The notes: generated by a model not told the origin, from the letters alone. A DNA stretch of 34,801 nucleotides from Bacteroidales bacterium (GCA_023229505.1 JALNZD010000045.1:1-34801); one strand, 5' to 3'. Counted from the stretch's first letter, positions 24,018-33,344 are shown. Translations and numbers: made by a program.

Positions 24018-25273
24018 CAAGGGAAAGAAACATATACGGGAAGATTGACTGGATCACGGTATGGCTTTATATCATCCTGGTCCTGATGGGATGGGTGAGT
24101 GTCTATTCCTCTGTTTATGATGAAACACACAGCAGTATCCTGGATATATCACAGCGTTATGGCAAGCAAATGATCTGGATCCTGGCCGGCGGAGTAATTG
24201 CTTTCATGATCATGCTGATTGATGCGAAGGTTTACAATGCTTTTGCTTATATCATATATGCCCTGTCAATTTTAATTTTGTTGGCCGTTTTAAGTATAGG
24301 CACTGAAATTTCAGGTTCCAAGTCATGGTTTCAAATCGGAGGTGTTGCCTTACAGCCGGCTGAGTTTGCCAAATTTGCTACCTGCCTGGCACTGGCCAGG
24401 TATCTCAGCTCTTACGCAACCGACTTTAACAGGCTTCGGGCCAAGATAATTTCCACCCTTATCATTTTCACTCCCGGCATTCTCATTTTATTTCAGAATG
24501 ACACCGGATCCGCGATAGTTTATATCGCTTTAATCCTGGTTTTGTACAGGGAGGGCCTTTCAGGCTATTTCCTTATTTCCGGGGTTATTGCTGTGGTCCT
24601 ATTCATTATGACCCTCTTGATCAACCAGTATATCATGACTATAGTCCTGACTGTGCTGGCTGTCCTGGTTTATTATAATAACAGGTTCCTCCGGAGAAGA
24701 TGGTGGATTATTATAATTGTATGGTTGGCTTCCGTAGGATTTGTATATACAGTGGATTATGTTTTTGATAATTTATTGGAAGAGCATCAGAAAACCAGGA
24801 TAAGTGTCCTGCTGGGTACAGAAACGGATCCTAAGGGAGCCGGTTACAATGTTAACCAGTCGAAAATTGCCATTGGCTCAGGAGGGTTGATCGGCAAGGG
24901 CTTTTTACAGGGAACCCAGACCAAGTATAATTTCGTGCCGGAACAAAGCACGGATTTCATTTTCTGCACGGTGGGTGAGGAGTGGGGTTTTGTCGGGAGT
25001 TCCGTAGTTGTTGTCCTTTTCGTGTTCCTGCTTTACAGGCTGGTGAAGATGGCCGAGCGACAACGCTCGGATTTCAGCCGGATTTACGGCTATGGGGTCA
25101 TATCTATCCTGTTCTTTCATTTCCTGGTCAATATAGGAATGACCATCGGACTGGTTCCGGTGATAGGGATACCTTTGCCATTTTTCAGCTATGGAGGCTC
25201 TTCACTATGGGCATTTACTATCCTGCTTTTCATTTTCATCAAGCTGGATGCAAACCGCCTGGCACTGTTTTAA
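24014..25273 (+). CDS. rodA: Rod-shape-determining SEDS glycosyltransferase RodA
   Basis: Polymerises lipid II into glycan strands during elongation, partnered with PBP2. It is a 419-residue polytopic membrane protein with about 10 hydrophobic segments. Family motifs are GVALQPAEFAKFA, KIAIGSGGLIGKGFLQGTQT, FVPEQSTDFIFCTVGEEWGF and the C-terminal GIPLPFFSYGGSS. It overlaps mrdA by four nt at the 5' end and the ppiD-like gene by four nt at the 3' end (convergent). mreB, mreC and mreD, which often precede this pair, are absent from the window. Confidence 0.96.
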   Translation: MTRERNIYGKIDWITVWLYIILVLMGWVSVYSSVYDETHSSILDISQRYGKQMIWILAGGVIAFMIMLIDAKVYNAFAYIIYALSILILLAVLSIGTEISGSKSWFQIGGVALQPAEFAKFATCLALARYLSSYATDFNRLRAKIISTLIIFTPGILILFQNDTGSAIVYIALILVLYREGLSGYFLISGVIAVVLFIMTLLINQYIMTIVLTVLAVLVYYNNRFLRRRWWIIIIVWLASVGFVYTVDYVFDNLLEEHQKTRISVLLGTETDPKGAGYNVNQSKIAIGSGGLIGKGFLQGTQTKYNFVPEQSTDFIFCTVGEEWGFVGSSVVVVLFVFLLYRLVKMAERQRSDFSRIYGYGVISILFFHFLVNIGMTIGLVPVIGIPLPFFSYGGSSLWAFTILLFIFIKLDANRLALF

Positions 25274-27396
25274 AAGAATAGCAAACGGTTATCCTCGATC
25301 TTCGCTTTCTTCTGCAATGCCGAGAACATCGGATTTGCATTCATACGGGAACGGAAAGTCGAGATCAGTTGATCACGGTAGAGATTATAATTGGCAACCT
25401 GGGGAGGTTCATAGAAGCGGTCGACTTTCACTACAAATACCGCACCGTTACCCTGGATGGGCTCAGATTGGTCTCCTTCATTCATTGCAAAAACTTCCCC
25501 TATGACCTGGAATTCACTTCCAAAGCCCGGAATATTCCGTGAAGAGAATGTCAGGGTCAGATTCGTATCGACTTTAGCGTTAAAGTCACGGGCGATCTGG
25601 TAGATGTCGCTGCTCCCGGTACTCTTGATCTTTTCTTTGATCATGGAAGCTTTCTTCTCGTTAAGCACGAAAGTCTTTATGTTTTCCTTCATTTGTTCAA
25701 GAGGGATGGCGCCTTTTTCGCGAATGTTGGTCAGGACGGCAACAACATAGGATCCACCCACATCAAACACCGGGGAAACTTCGCCGAGTTTAATGCCTTC
25801 ATAGTAAGCCCAGCGGACAATTTCACGCGGGTAGTCGATGCCAGGGATGCTGTTTCCCATTTCCCTCAGGTAGGTCGCAGAACGCTTGTTTAAACCCTGA
25901 TCGGTCACAGCAGTTTCAAACTTTGCCATGGTATTATTTTCTCCTGCAAAAGAGCTGGCCTGGGTATAGACATCCTGGAAGGTTTTGCTGCTTGGAACAA
26001 GAGAACGGTCGATGACAGCCGCCCTGATTTTAGTTACCGGATCTTTTTTACCAGTGATCTTAATGACATGAAAACCGAAAACGGTTTCGACTTTAACAAT
26101 ATCTCCCACATTTCCTTTAAGGACCGCTTCATTGAACGGACCAATCATATTTCCATCGGCAAACCAGCCCAGGTCGCCATTATTTTCTTTTGCTGAGCCA
26201 TCGTCAGAGAGCTGGTAGGCGAGGACCTGAATTTTGGTTTTATCAGCATTCAACACATTCAGGAGGCTATCAGCTAGTCTTCCTGCCTGTTCCTTCGTCC
26301 GGGTTATCGTTTCCGCGGCCTTGTAAGCTCCCTGGTAAGCAATCAGTATATGTTCCGCTTTCATAGAATCCGGGCGCGCTTGCATATCCATCAACCGGGC
26401 CATGTGCCAGGCATTATTCTCTTCATAAGGAGAAACAAAGGTTCCGACCGGTGAAGAGAAGAGGAGGGAATCGATCGTAACAGGCAACTGGCCCTTTTTG
26501 AACCATGTGCTATCGTAGCGCTTATCAGAAGTGGAATTGACAAAAGTTATATAATCAGATGTATTGCGGAAATCATCATAGATCTGGTAAACTGATTCCC
26601 GGGTCAAGGTGCGGTCTTCAGCCGAAGGGAGGACTTCAAAGATCACATAATCGAGATCCCTGGAGGGTTCCTGCTCATACAGGTGCTTATTTTTTTCATA
26701 ATAAGCCTCATAATCTTTGTCGGTCAAAACCACATCCTCGTCTTTCAAGGTTGTATAGCGAATGGCAACATAACGGATTTCAGCATTCTTTTTTTTGCTT
26801 AAATAATCCATACTTGCAAAAGCTTCCGGCATATAGTAACCTTTAGCAACCAGTGCCTGATATTTTTGAGTCAGACGGTCTTCTTTAATATATTTTTCGA
26901 GGTTAAGCCATTGCTTCTTCACCTCCGGTTTCATATTATCCAGGTTTTGAAGGAAGTTGATGACCATCTGGGGGCTGTATTGCTTGGTATTTGGGTCCTG
27001 GAAATATTGCCTTATCAGGTTGTGAGGACGGGGGCCTTGGACGAGGTCATAAAGCTCCTCAGTAGTAACGTTAATTCCCAGCCGCTCATATTCCTTTCCC
27101 ATTATAATTTCATTCAGGTACTGGGTCCAGGTGCTTTGCCTGATATCGAAAGTTTCCTGCACGGTGAGGTTTTCTTTATTCTGATTGGTACGTTGCATTT
27201 CTATATTATCATCAACCCGGCGGTTATAATCTGCAACGGTGATTTCTTCCCCAGCTATTGATCCCAAGGGCGGAAGACTATTTCTTCCTCCTCTTTTTCC
27301 GGTGAACAAGTCACTGACAATGAATGCTCCAATTGCCACACCAACGAGGATAACGGCCAATGCCGAATGTTTACGAATAGTTCCAATTACTGCCAT
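25270..27396 (-). CDS. PpiD/SurA-type periplasmic peptidyl-prolyl isomerase
   Basis: A 708-residue membrane-anchored foldase that assists outer-membrane and periplasmic proteins. It has one N-terminal membrane segment (about 12-31), a SurA_N-like helical region (about 45-200), a parvulin (rotamase) domain around 345-448 (MKAEHILIAYQG to FGFHVIKI) with GDLGWF, and a long helical C-terminal part. A possible second degenerate parvulin-like region (about 560-690) lacks clear active-site residues. It has its own promoter (27454-27425), is convergent with rodA, and follows the corC gene on the same strand after a spacer of 169 nt. Confidence 0.9.
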   Translation of the reverse strand: MAVIGTIRKHSALAVILVGVAIGAFIVSDLFTGKRGGRNSLPPLGSIAGEEITVADYNRRVDDNIEMQRTNQNKENLTVQETFDIRQSTWTQYLNEIIMGKEYERLGINVTTEELYDLVQGPRPHNLIRQYFQDPNTKQYSPQMVINFLQNLDNMKPEVKKQWLNLEKYIKEDRLTQKYQALVAKGYYMPEAFASMDYLSKKKNAEIRYVAIRYTTLKDEDVVLTDKDYEAYYEKNKHLYEQEPSRDLDYVIFEVLPSAEDRTLTRESVYQIYDDFRNTSDYITFVNSTSDKRYDSTWFKKGQLPVTIDSLLFSSPVGTFVSPYEENNAWHMARLMDMQARPDSMKAEHILIAYQGAYKAAETITRTKEQAGRLADSLLNVLNADKTKIQVLAYQLSDDGSAKENNGDLGWFADGNMIGPFNEAVLKGNVGDIVKVETVFGFHVIKITGKKDPVTKIRAAVIDRSLVPSSKTFQDVYTQASSFAGENNTMAKFETAVTDQGLNKRSATYLREMGNSIPGIDYPREIVRWAYYEGIKLGEVSPVFDVGGSYVVAVLTNIREKGAIPLEQMKENIKTFVLNEKKASMIKEKIKSTGSSDIYQIARDFNAKVDTNLTLTFSSRNIPGFGSEFQVIGEVFAMNEGDQSEPIQGNGAVFVVKVDRFYEPPQVANYNLYRDQLISTFRSRMNANPMFSALQKKAKIEDNRLLFF

Positions 27397-27424
27397 ATCA
27401 ACATATTGTTTTTAAAAAGAGGTG

Positions 27425-27454
27425 CAAAAGTACATAAAATGTTTCAAGTTACAA
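27425..27454 (-). promoter_or_regulatory. Promoter of the ppiD-like gene
   Basis: On the minus strand TTG (27454-27452), 19 nt, TACTTTTG (27432-27425) is a full match to the Bacteroidetes promoter. The TTG falls inside heptamer array A9. Confidence 0.7.
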
Positions 27455-27468
27455 GTTTCTGGTTTCAA
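27441..27468. repeat. Heptamer array A9 (4 units)
   Basis: GTTTCAA, GTTACAA, GTTTCTG and GTTTCAA run in 7-nt register upstream of the ppiD-like gene and contribute its -33 TTG. One GACAGAA unit also lies in this spacer at about 27492-27498. Confidence 0.7.
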
Positions 27469-27508
27469 GATTAGAATATTATTTAATAGAAGACAGAAGA
27501 AATTCACC

Positions 27509-27538
27509 TGTAGGGTTCACCGGCCGGTGAACCCTACA
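27509..27538. repeat. Perfect 30-nt palindrome between corC and ppiD genes
   Basis: TGTAGGGTTCACCGG followed at once by CCGGTGAACCCTACA is self-complementary over all 30 nt with no loop. It lies 28 nt downstream of the corC stop. As RNA it would form a 13-14-bp stem with a minimal loop; no T tract follows. It resembles, from memory, GTAGGG...CCCTAC palindromic repeats common in environmental genomes. Confidence 0.85.
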
Positions 27539-27565
27539 ACTACCTAATGACCAATTAAAGGCATA

Positions 27566-28834
27566 TCATTCCTCCTCGATCGTCAGCCTTACCAGTTGGA
27601 TGCGCGCTTCAGTTGCCTGGAGGATATCGAACCTGAAAGGCTTATTCAGAATGGATTCCCCTTCGGCCGGGATACTTTCATGGTCGTGGATGATCAGCCC
27701 GGCAAGGGTTTCATATTCTTCTGACTCAGGTAGTCCCAGCTTATATTTATCGTTTAAATAATCGATCTCAAGACGGGCTGAAAAAATAAATTCTCCGGGT
27801 TGAACAAGCTTTTCTATCATCTCTTCGGCATCAAATTCATCTTCGATTTCCCCGAAAATTTCTTCCATGATATCTTCCATCGTCACCATTCCGCTGGTTC
27901 CGCCGAATTCATCAACGACAACAGCAATATTTTTCTTTTCACGGATGAATTTTGTCAGGGCTATATTGGCCGGCATGGTCTCCGGAATATAAAGTATTGG
28001 TTTTATGATGGATTTGATATCATGAGGATTTTTAAACATATCGAAAGAGTGCGCATAGCCGATAATATTGTCAATGGTTTCGCTGTAAACCGGTATTCTT
28101 GAAAGGCCATGGGTAATGAAGGTGTTCTTCAGGTCCCCGACAGCCTCTGACTCCTCGATTGCTATCATTTCATTGCGCGGGACCATGGTTTCACGGAGTT
28201 TCACTTTGCGGAAATCGATCATATTCTGGAACATCTGGATTTCCTGCTGCACATCTTCCAGTTGCTCTTCATTTTTAGCCAGTTCATTGATATACTGGTC
28301 CAGATCGACGATTGTAAATACCGGCTCTTGCCTGGTGAACCTTATTTTCAGCAATCGTTGCAGGATAATCTGAGAAGCACTGGTAAAAAGATAGACAACG
28401 GGATACAGGAAGTAATATATAATCCAAAGAGGAACGGCGAAGAAAGTAATGATCGCGTTGGCATTGATCCGGAAAAGCACTTTAGGAAGGAATTCAGCCA
28501 GAATAAGAATGATCAGGGTAGCCAGGATAGTCTGGAGTAACAGGATCATAAGTCCTGAGTGGAAGTATTCCGGCAGTAAAGACAGGAAGAGGGGTTCGAG
28601 TACATTGGCCATCGCGATGCCATAAATTACCAAAGCTATATTATTGCCCAGCAACAAAGTACCAATAAGGCGGGAAGGATCGCGATAGAAAGCAGACATA
28701 ATCCGTGCGGTCAGCAGCCCTTTTCCTTTGTCCAGTTCAACTTTCAGCTTATTAGAAGTGATAAAGGCGATTTCCATACCCGAAAAGAAAGCCGAAAGAG
28801 CAAGTGTAATAATTATGGCTGCCGTGTTGTTCAT
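27566..28834 (-). CDS. CorC/HlyC-family membrane protein with CBS domains
   Basis: A 422-residue integral membrane protein of the DUF21/CNNM group, often annotated as hemolysin or gliding motility-associated protein in Bacteroidetes. The N-terminal DUF21 domain has about four membrane segments (residues 1-160, motif SAFFSGMEIAF). The CBS pair (about 205-330) contains VPRNEMIAI and VVVDEFGGTSGMVTMEDIMEEIFGEI. The CorC_HlyC transporter-associated domain is at the C-terminus (about 345-420). Family work suggests divalent-cation (Mg, Co) efflux or regulation. Its start overlaps lptC by four nt. Confidence 0.92.
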   Translation of the reverse strand: MNNTAAIIITLALSAFFSGMEIAFITSNKLKVELDKGKGLLTARIMSAFYRDPSRLIGTLLLGNNIALVIYGIAMANVLEPLFLSLLPEYFHSGLMILLLQTILATLIILILAEFLPKVLFRINANAIITFFAVPLWIIYYFLYPVVYLFTSASQIILQRLLKIRFTRQEPVFTIVDLDQYINELAKNEEQLEDVQQEIQMFQNMIDFRKVKLRETMVPRNEMIAIEESEAVGDLKNTFITHGLSRIPVYSETIDNIIGYAHSFDMFKNPHDIKSIIKPILYIPETMPANIALTKFIREKKNIAVVVDEFGGTSGMVTMEDIMEEIFGEIEDEFDAEEMIEKLVQPGEFIFSARLEIDYLNDKYKLGLPESEEYETLAGLIIHDHESIPAEGESILNKPFRFDILQATEARIQLVRLTIEEE

Positions 28835-29469
28835 TTTGCCGGCTCCTCTTTGATTTCAATCAATCCTTTTGGATTTCTGACCTCGAGTTCATCAAATGGG
28901 TGGTAGGATGTCAGCCCATCACCGGTATACACCTGCCCTCCGCTGGTGATCTTGACAAATTTATTCGAGTAAATGAGCCCTTTGTCCCTGTCCCAGAAAA
29001 GCTCTTCCGTATTTAGTTTTTCTTCTTTTCCTAAGTTTTCCACCACGACATTGTGCCTGGCTTCTATGAGTTTCTTTTTCTCATATGAAATACCATAATC
29101 TGCGGTTATTATCGTCCTGAGGTTCATCGCGGAATCATAAAAAAATACGGTGAAACCCTCAGGGAATAAGAGCAGGGGTTCCTCTGCCGTTTTGTTGACC
29201 AGGTAAGGGCTGACGAGTTTAATCTGAACCCTGGCTTTTTCGCTATAAAGGATTTCAATATCCCTGGCGGTCATTTCCGGTAACGTATCGACCACATCCA
29301 GGGAAAGGACCGTTTGCACATCATTTTTACATGAAGGAAGAATCGTGCTGATCAAGACAACTGCGATAATTCCGGAAATAAAAAATGTTATGGCTTTCTC
29401 CCTAAAAAGAGATAAAGTTTTCAAGGGGTAAAAGTTATTGTTTTGAGGCCCTGATTCTGGTGTCTTCAT
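28831..29469 (-). CDS. lptC: LPS export protein LptC
   Basis: A 212-residue periplasmic component of the LptA-G lipopolysaccharide bridge. The N-terminal hydrophobic segment ends in STILPSC with Cys47, so it may be a lipoprotein or a bitopic anchor. The rest is a beta-jellyroll domain with the LptC-like stretch FFYDSAMNLRTIITADYGISYEKKKLIEARHNVVVEN and KITSGGQVYTGDGLTS. The gene overlaps the TPR gene by 35 nt and the corC gene by four nt. The overlaps suggest tight translational coupling. Confidence 0.85.
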   Translation of the reverse strand: MKTPESGPQNNNFYPLKTLSLFREKAITFFISGIIAVVLISTILPSCKNDVQTVLSLDVVDTLPEMTARDIEILYSEKARVQIKLVSPYLVNKTAEEPLLLFPEGFTVFFYDSAMNLRTIITADYGISYEKKKLIEARHNVVVENLGKEEKLNTEELFWDRDKGLIYSNKFVKITSGGQVYTGDGLTSYHPFDELEVRNPKGLIEIKEEPAK

Positions 29470-30808
29470 TTATCCAGCATTCCACCCTATAAATATCGCC
29501 TTCTTTCAGCGTGTAGAAAAATATAGTAGATGCAGAGGGGAAGTAGATAGAATAAGCAGCGATCCTTTTATCGGCTTCTTCAGCAAGGTTAGGGTCAATC
29601 TGTTTGACTTTCAGGTACTTATCCACGGCCGCCCAATAGGCAACACGGGTAGTAAGGTCATTATCCCCGCAATCTTTGGCCGATTCAGCATACATATCGC
29701 CGATCATCATGTAAGGCTCACCATCAGCCGGATTCAATGCAGCTGATTTCAGTGCGTAAGTCCTTGCTGACGGAAAATTATTTATAGCCCGGTAAGCTTT
29801 TGCAATATATATATAACTTTTCTGGAGGGCAGCCGGATCATCCATTTTTTCAGCTTCTTTCAGGTATTCAATGGCTTCGGAATATTTCCCTTCGTTAAGC
29901 AACATTTTCCCGATCATATAAGCTGAGGCCGGGGAAGGTTCAAGTTCATATAACCTCTTGGTTGTTTCGAAATACAAAGGATCATTCTGGCATTTCTTTT
30001 CGTCAAGAATATTGTTGATTTTTTTCAGCAGTTCCACATCATCCGGGGTTTCAGTGAATTTTTTCCGGTAAATCGATACCAGGTCGGTGCAGGTTGCAAA
30101 CGGTTCAAGGATCAATTCGATATTATTCCGCACAATTTCCCAGTTCCCTTTTTCCTTAGGGATGCTCTCGTTTTTTTTGATATTGTGATCAATAATATCG
30201 CTGGCGACATCATAAGAATCAAAAATGACAGCCGAATCAGCTTTACCCTCTTTAGCCATATTAACGGCAACCTTCATATAATAGACCAGCACTGGTCCAG
30301 CGGTGTTATCCCCTTCCAGTTCGGCAGATTTTTTCAAATCTTTATAAATCTGTTCTGTATCTTCCGGACGGTAGGAGAACAGATCAACCCCTTTTCTGCC
30401 AAGCACATAACCTTCTTTTCCAAAATACACGATCCGTTGGTTATAAACCATCATCAGCGTATCTATATACTTATTTTTCAAAGCCGGATCCGTTGCGGTT
30501 TCGATCAGGTAAGAAACTATTTTTACCCCATCGATATAAGTATTCTGGGTTCCTTTCGGGCAATTCAGGAAAACCCACCTCCATGACGGGATAATATCAT
30601 TCACAGTTTCATTCTTGTAATCGCTGGCTTTCCATTGTTTGAAGAATTCACGGTAAAGGGAAATATTCATTATACAGGTCAGACTGTCTGAGCCATATCG
30701 ACCTCCATTATTCCCCGCGCTCGGATCTTCATCCTGGGCGAATAATAAGGATGAAGGAATTCCAGCAAAAAATAAGCTGAAGAAGATGGCGACAAATGTT
30801 CGTTTCAT
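29435..30808 (-). CDS. Secreted tetratricopeptide-repeat protein
   Basis: A 457-residue periplasmic or outer-membrane-associated protein with a signal peptide of about 24 residues (FVAIFFSLFFAGIPSSLLFAQ). The C-terminal half has clear TPR units (ASAYMIGKMLLNEGKYSEAIEYLKEAEK; AALQKSYIYIAKAYRAINNFPSARTYALKSAALNP). The N-terminal half is also helical. The position between an outer-membrane protein gene and lptC points to an envelope assembly role, as inference. The order is conserved in Bacteroidetes as I remember it. Confidence 0.8.
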   Translation of the reverse strand: MKRTFVAIFFSLFFAGIPSSLLFAQDEDPSAGNNGGRYGSDSLTCIMNISLYREFFKQWKASDYKNETVNDIIPSWRWVFLNCPKGTQNTYIDGVKIVSYLIETATDPALKNKYIDTLMMVYNQRIVYFGKEGYVLGRKGVDLFSYRPEDTEQIYKDLKKSAELEGDNTAGPVLVYYMKVAVNMAKEGKADSAVIFDSYDVASDIIDHNIKKNESIPKEKGNWEIVRNNIELILEPFATCTDLVSIYRKKFTETPDDVELLKKINNILDEKKCQNDPLYFETTKRLYELEPSPASAYMIGKMLLNEGKYSEAIEYLKEAEKMDDPAALQKSYIYIAKAYRAINNFPSARTYALKSAALNPADGEPYMMIGDMYAESAKDCGDNDLTTRVAYWAAVDKYLKVKQIDPNLAEEADKRIAAYSIYFPSASTIFFYTLKEGDIYRVECWINEDTRIRASKQ

Positions 30809-30820
30809 AGGATTAAGAAA

Positions 30821-32110
30821 TTAAAAATACTTGCTTTTAAAGAACCAGTTTTCAAATACATTAACTCCGACTGTAAATCTAAAAAAATTTTCCTGAATCA
30901 GACCATTCTGGGTAGTACCTCTTTTTCCAAAGACTGCAGAAAGATTCAGGGTTGATTTCGATTTCTTTATAGGTAATCCTATTCCAAAACTTATGCCAAA
31001 TTCTTGGAGGTGTTTACCCTGAAGGTTCAACGGGGTTTTACCAAAATGGAAACCTGCCCGGTAAGCTACTTTTTGTAAATAAGAATTGCTGCTTTGGGCG
31101 TTGGGAATATACTCGCCTCCGACAGAAATGTTCCACCTGTTGAGCAGGGAATCGGACTGGCCATAGTACTTGTATTTTTCCCAGTTTTGCCAGAGGAAAT
31201 CGGCACCGGCTATCCATTTCCCTTCTTTGCCAACCGTAAAACCTGTACCGATCCTGACAGGAAGCGTGAAGCTGCCCTTTTCATTCAACCTGACCTCGAT
31301 GGTGTCGTAATAAAACTGGGCGGAGCTGATATCGCCGAAGTAAGTTGTTGCCAGGTATGATGCTTTAGATTTAATTTCCACCTGAGGACCGAATACTCCG
31401 CCGATGACCATAAAAAGATCTTTGGGGAGATTAGTTTTATATTGAAAGCCTATTTCACCATAAAAGTCACTTGGCCTTATGGATCCACGGATGTAAGTAT
31501 TCTTCATTTCGATTGAATCAGGAAAAGATATACCACGGCTCCGGATGATAGAACCGAACATATATTTCATGTTAAACCCGATGGAAAGTTTTCCCCCGAT
31601 CTTGAAGGCATTTCCCCAATAAAGCTGGTTAAAGCCCCCGGAGCCCTGGTAAACATACTGTGTCTTGGTGATCCCCTCCAATTCTTCTTCATAATAAATA
31701 TCATAGCCTACATAACTGAAAGGAAGGATGCCGAGGCTTGTTCTCCACCAGCGGGTCACCGGGAAGCCGAACATCAGGTGGCTAAGGGAAATGTAACTTC
31801 CCTGGTCGGTCAGCCGGTCAGTCTGAAGATTTGTCATAACGCCGAAAATACCGGCATCAAAGACAAAGCTGACGGAATCAAAAGCGGCGTAAGATGCCGG
31901 GTTGGCTGTATTAATGAGATTACTCCGCTGAAACCCGTAATATAACCCACCCATTGCAGTGATACGCGGATCCATCCCATTTTCCACAAGGTTTCCCAGG
32001 CCGTATCGGGTATAAGGTGAATTGATCGTGATTTGCCCCTTTACCGAAGTTATTTGGGTGGATAACAGCAATATCAACCCAAATAATAAAAGCCTTCCCT
32101 TAGCTTGCAT
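30821..32110 (-). CDS. Outer-membrane beta-barrel protein
   Basis: About 429 residues from ATG 32110 (MQAKGRLLL); the frame also allows ATG at 32116 and 32125. A signal peptide (LLLFGLILLLSTQITSVKG) is followed by TINSPYTRYGLGNL, an N-terminus typical of a Bacteroidetes outer-membrane protein class of FadL-like or PorV-like barrels. The mature chain alternates hydrophobic and polar residues and ends in an aromatic residue (SKYF), as usual for barrels inserted by BAM. It lies 12 nt upstream of the TPR gene and overlaps coaX, in a conserved envelope operon. Its substrate is unknown. Confidence 0.8.
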   Translation of the reverse strand: MQAKGRLLLFGLILLLSTQITSVKGQITINSPYTRYGLGNLVENGMDPRITAMGGLYYGFQRSNLINTANPASYAAFDSVSFVFDAGIFGVMTNLQTDRLTDQGSYISLSHLMFGFPVTRWWRTSLGILPFSYVGYDIYYEEELEGITKTQYVYQGSGGFNQLYWGNAFKIGGKLSIGFNMKYMFGSIIRSRGISFPDSIEMKNTYIRGSIRPSDFYGEIGFQYKTNLPKDLFMVIGGVFGPQVEIKSKASYLATTYFGDISSAQFYYDTIEVRLNEKGSFTLPVRIGTGFTVGKEGKWIAGADFLWQNWEKYKYYGQSDSLLNRWNISVGGEYIPNAQSSNSYLQKVAYRAGFHFGKTPLNLQGKHLQEFGISFGIGLPIKKSKSTLNLSAVFGKRGTTQNGLIQENFFRFTVGVNVFENWFFKSKYF

Positions 32111-32837
32111 GATCATTATAATCAAATATTTCGTTCAATCCGAGCAGTACGAGATCGGGGACTGCAAAGATGTTAATTTTTAGTTTATTGTGCAAGAATT
32201 GATGATCGCCGCCTGTAATAATGACCGTTAATTCATCAAATTTATCATGATATAGCCTGATATGTTCCCTGATCTCAGCAGTCACACCGTTATAAACACC
32301 TGAAAGTAATGACTCACGGGTTGAACGCCCTATAAGCCCATCAAAGTCATCTGGTTCAATTAACGGTAATTTTCCGGTGAAAGTATGCATGGCCGTAAAG
32401 CGCATGCGGATTCCCGGTGATATTCCACCGCCAAGGTATTCGCAGTTTTTGGTAAGAATATCATAAGTGATGCAGGTCCCGGCATCAATGGCAAGTATAT
32501 TATGACCCGGGAACAGCGACCAGGCACCGGTAACAGCGGCAATCCTGTCCTTGCCCAAACTCTCAGGGGTCTGGTAGAGGTTTTTTATTGGGATAGGCGT
32601 CTGCGAATTCAGCAGGATAAATTTACCCGATCGGGAGAGAATTTTTTCCAGCGCCAAAGGATGATTTGATACAGACGAAAGGATAATCCCCTGGAAAGGG
32701 CCGTTTTTTTCAATGAAATTAATTAAGGTATCCGGCTTCAGGTCCTGGAATAATTCTTTCAGAAGCAAATTCTTACCGTCGAAAACTGCCAGTTTTTGAA
32801 GGGTATTCCCGAAGTCGATGATTAATTTTTTGTTCAC
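32100..32837 (-). CDS. coaX: Type III pantothenate kinase
   Basis: Phosphorylates pantothenate, the first step of coenzyme A synthesis. The protein has 245 residues, with the ASKHA motifs DFGNT (8-12), SLGKDRIAA (94-101), DAGTCITYD (118-126), GGGISPG and STRESLLSG. Type III enzymes usually require a monovalent cation and are not feedback-inhibited by CoA. It is the first gene of the minus-strand operon. The -7 box TATCTTTG is at 32862-32855. Array A10 lies where a -33 element would be expected. Confidence 0.94.
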   Translation of the reverse strand: MNKKLIIDFGNTLQKLAVFDGKNLLLKELFQDLKPDTLINFIEKNGPFQGIILSSVSNHPLALEKILSRSGKFILLNSQTPIPIKNLYQTPESLGKDRIAAVTGAWSLFPGHNILAIDAGTCITYDILTKNCEYLGGGISPGIRMRFTAMHTFTGKLPLIEPDDFDGLIGRSTRESLLSGVYNGVTAEIREHIRLYHDKFDELTVIITGGDHQFLHNKLKINIFAVPDLVLLGLNEIFDYNDHAS

Positions 32838-32854
32838 GGTTCTGCTAAAGTTTG

Positions 32855-32862
32855 CAAAGATA
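32855..32862 (-). promoter_or_regulatory. -7 box for coaX
   Basis: TATCTTTG on the minus strand, 18 nt before the ATG. No TTG is seen 19-21 nt upstream because array A10 (GTCGGCG units) fills that space. Confidence 0.5.
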
Positions 32863-32872
32863 GTGAATTTAA

Positions 32873-32901
32873 GTCGGCGGTCAGCGGTCGGCGGTCAGCA
32901 G
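32873..32901. repeat. Heptamer array A10, left arm of an inverted repeat
   Basis: Units GTCGGCG, GTCAGCG, GTCGGCG and GTCAGCA followed by GTTAG. It is the left arm of a 24-nt perfect inverted repeat with array A11 at 33357-33380. Confidence 0.85.
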
Positions 32902-32981
32902 TTAGATGTATGGGTTTGGAAATATTTTTTGTGAGTATCGGGTATTTTTCCGAAAAAACCGGATAAACAAATAAAAGACTT

Positions 32982-33344
32982 ATGGGAAAATATGAAGAAT
33001 TATTGGCTTTTCAAATCAGCTATGGTTTAGCAAAGAAGGTTTTTATTAATTCAAAAGGATTTCCGAAGGAGGAGATATATAGTTTAACCGATCAGTTAAG
33101 ACGATCATCGAGATCTATTTGTGTAAACATTGTAGAAGCTTACCGTAAAAGGATTTATCCAAAACATTTTATTTCAAAACTATCTGATGCAGATGGAGAG
33201 TGTTCCGAAACCCTTGTTTGGCTAAAAATGGCATATGATTTTAATTATCTGGATAAGAACACTTTCAATGAATTAAATGAAGAGTATGAAAGAGTTGGGC
33301 GGATAATTGGATCTATGATGAAAAATCCAGAGAAATTTCGCTAA
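32982..33344 (+). CDS. Four-helix-bundle protein (S23 rRNA intervening-sequence type)
   Basis: A 120-residue protein of the four-helix-bundle/S23 family (TIGR02436-like), recognisable by the helix pattern LLAFQISYGLAKKVF, SLTDQLRRSSRSICVNIVEAYRK and FISKLSDADGECSETLVWLKMA. The same family is found inside 23S rRNA intervening sequences and as the accessory Avd protein in diversity-generating retroelements. Here it stands alone between the two inverted heptamer arrays, with no RT or variable repeat in the window. The function is unknown; a nucleic-acid-binding pentamer is expected for the family. The start is ATG 32982. Confidence 0.88.
   Translation: MGKYEELLAFQISYGLAKKVFINSKGFPKEEIYSLTDQLRRSSRSICVNIVEAYRKRIYPKHFISKLSDADGECSETLVWLKMAYDFNYLDKNTFNELNEEYERVGRIIGSMMKNPEKFR

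Noticed and set aside
32982..33344. Diversity-generating retroelement
   Set aside because: The four-helix-bundle protein resembles Avd, but there is no reverse transcriptase and no template/variable repeat pair in the window.
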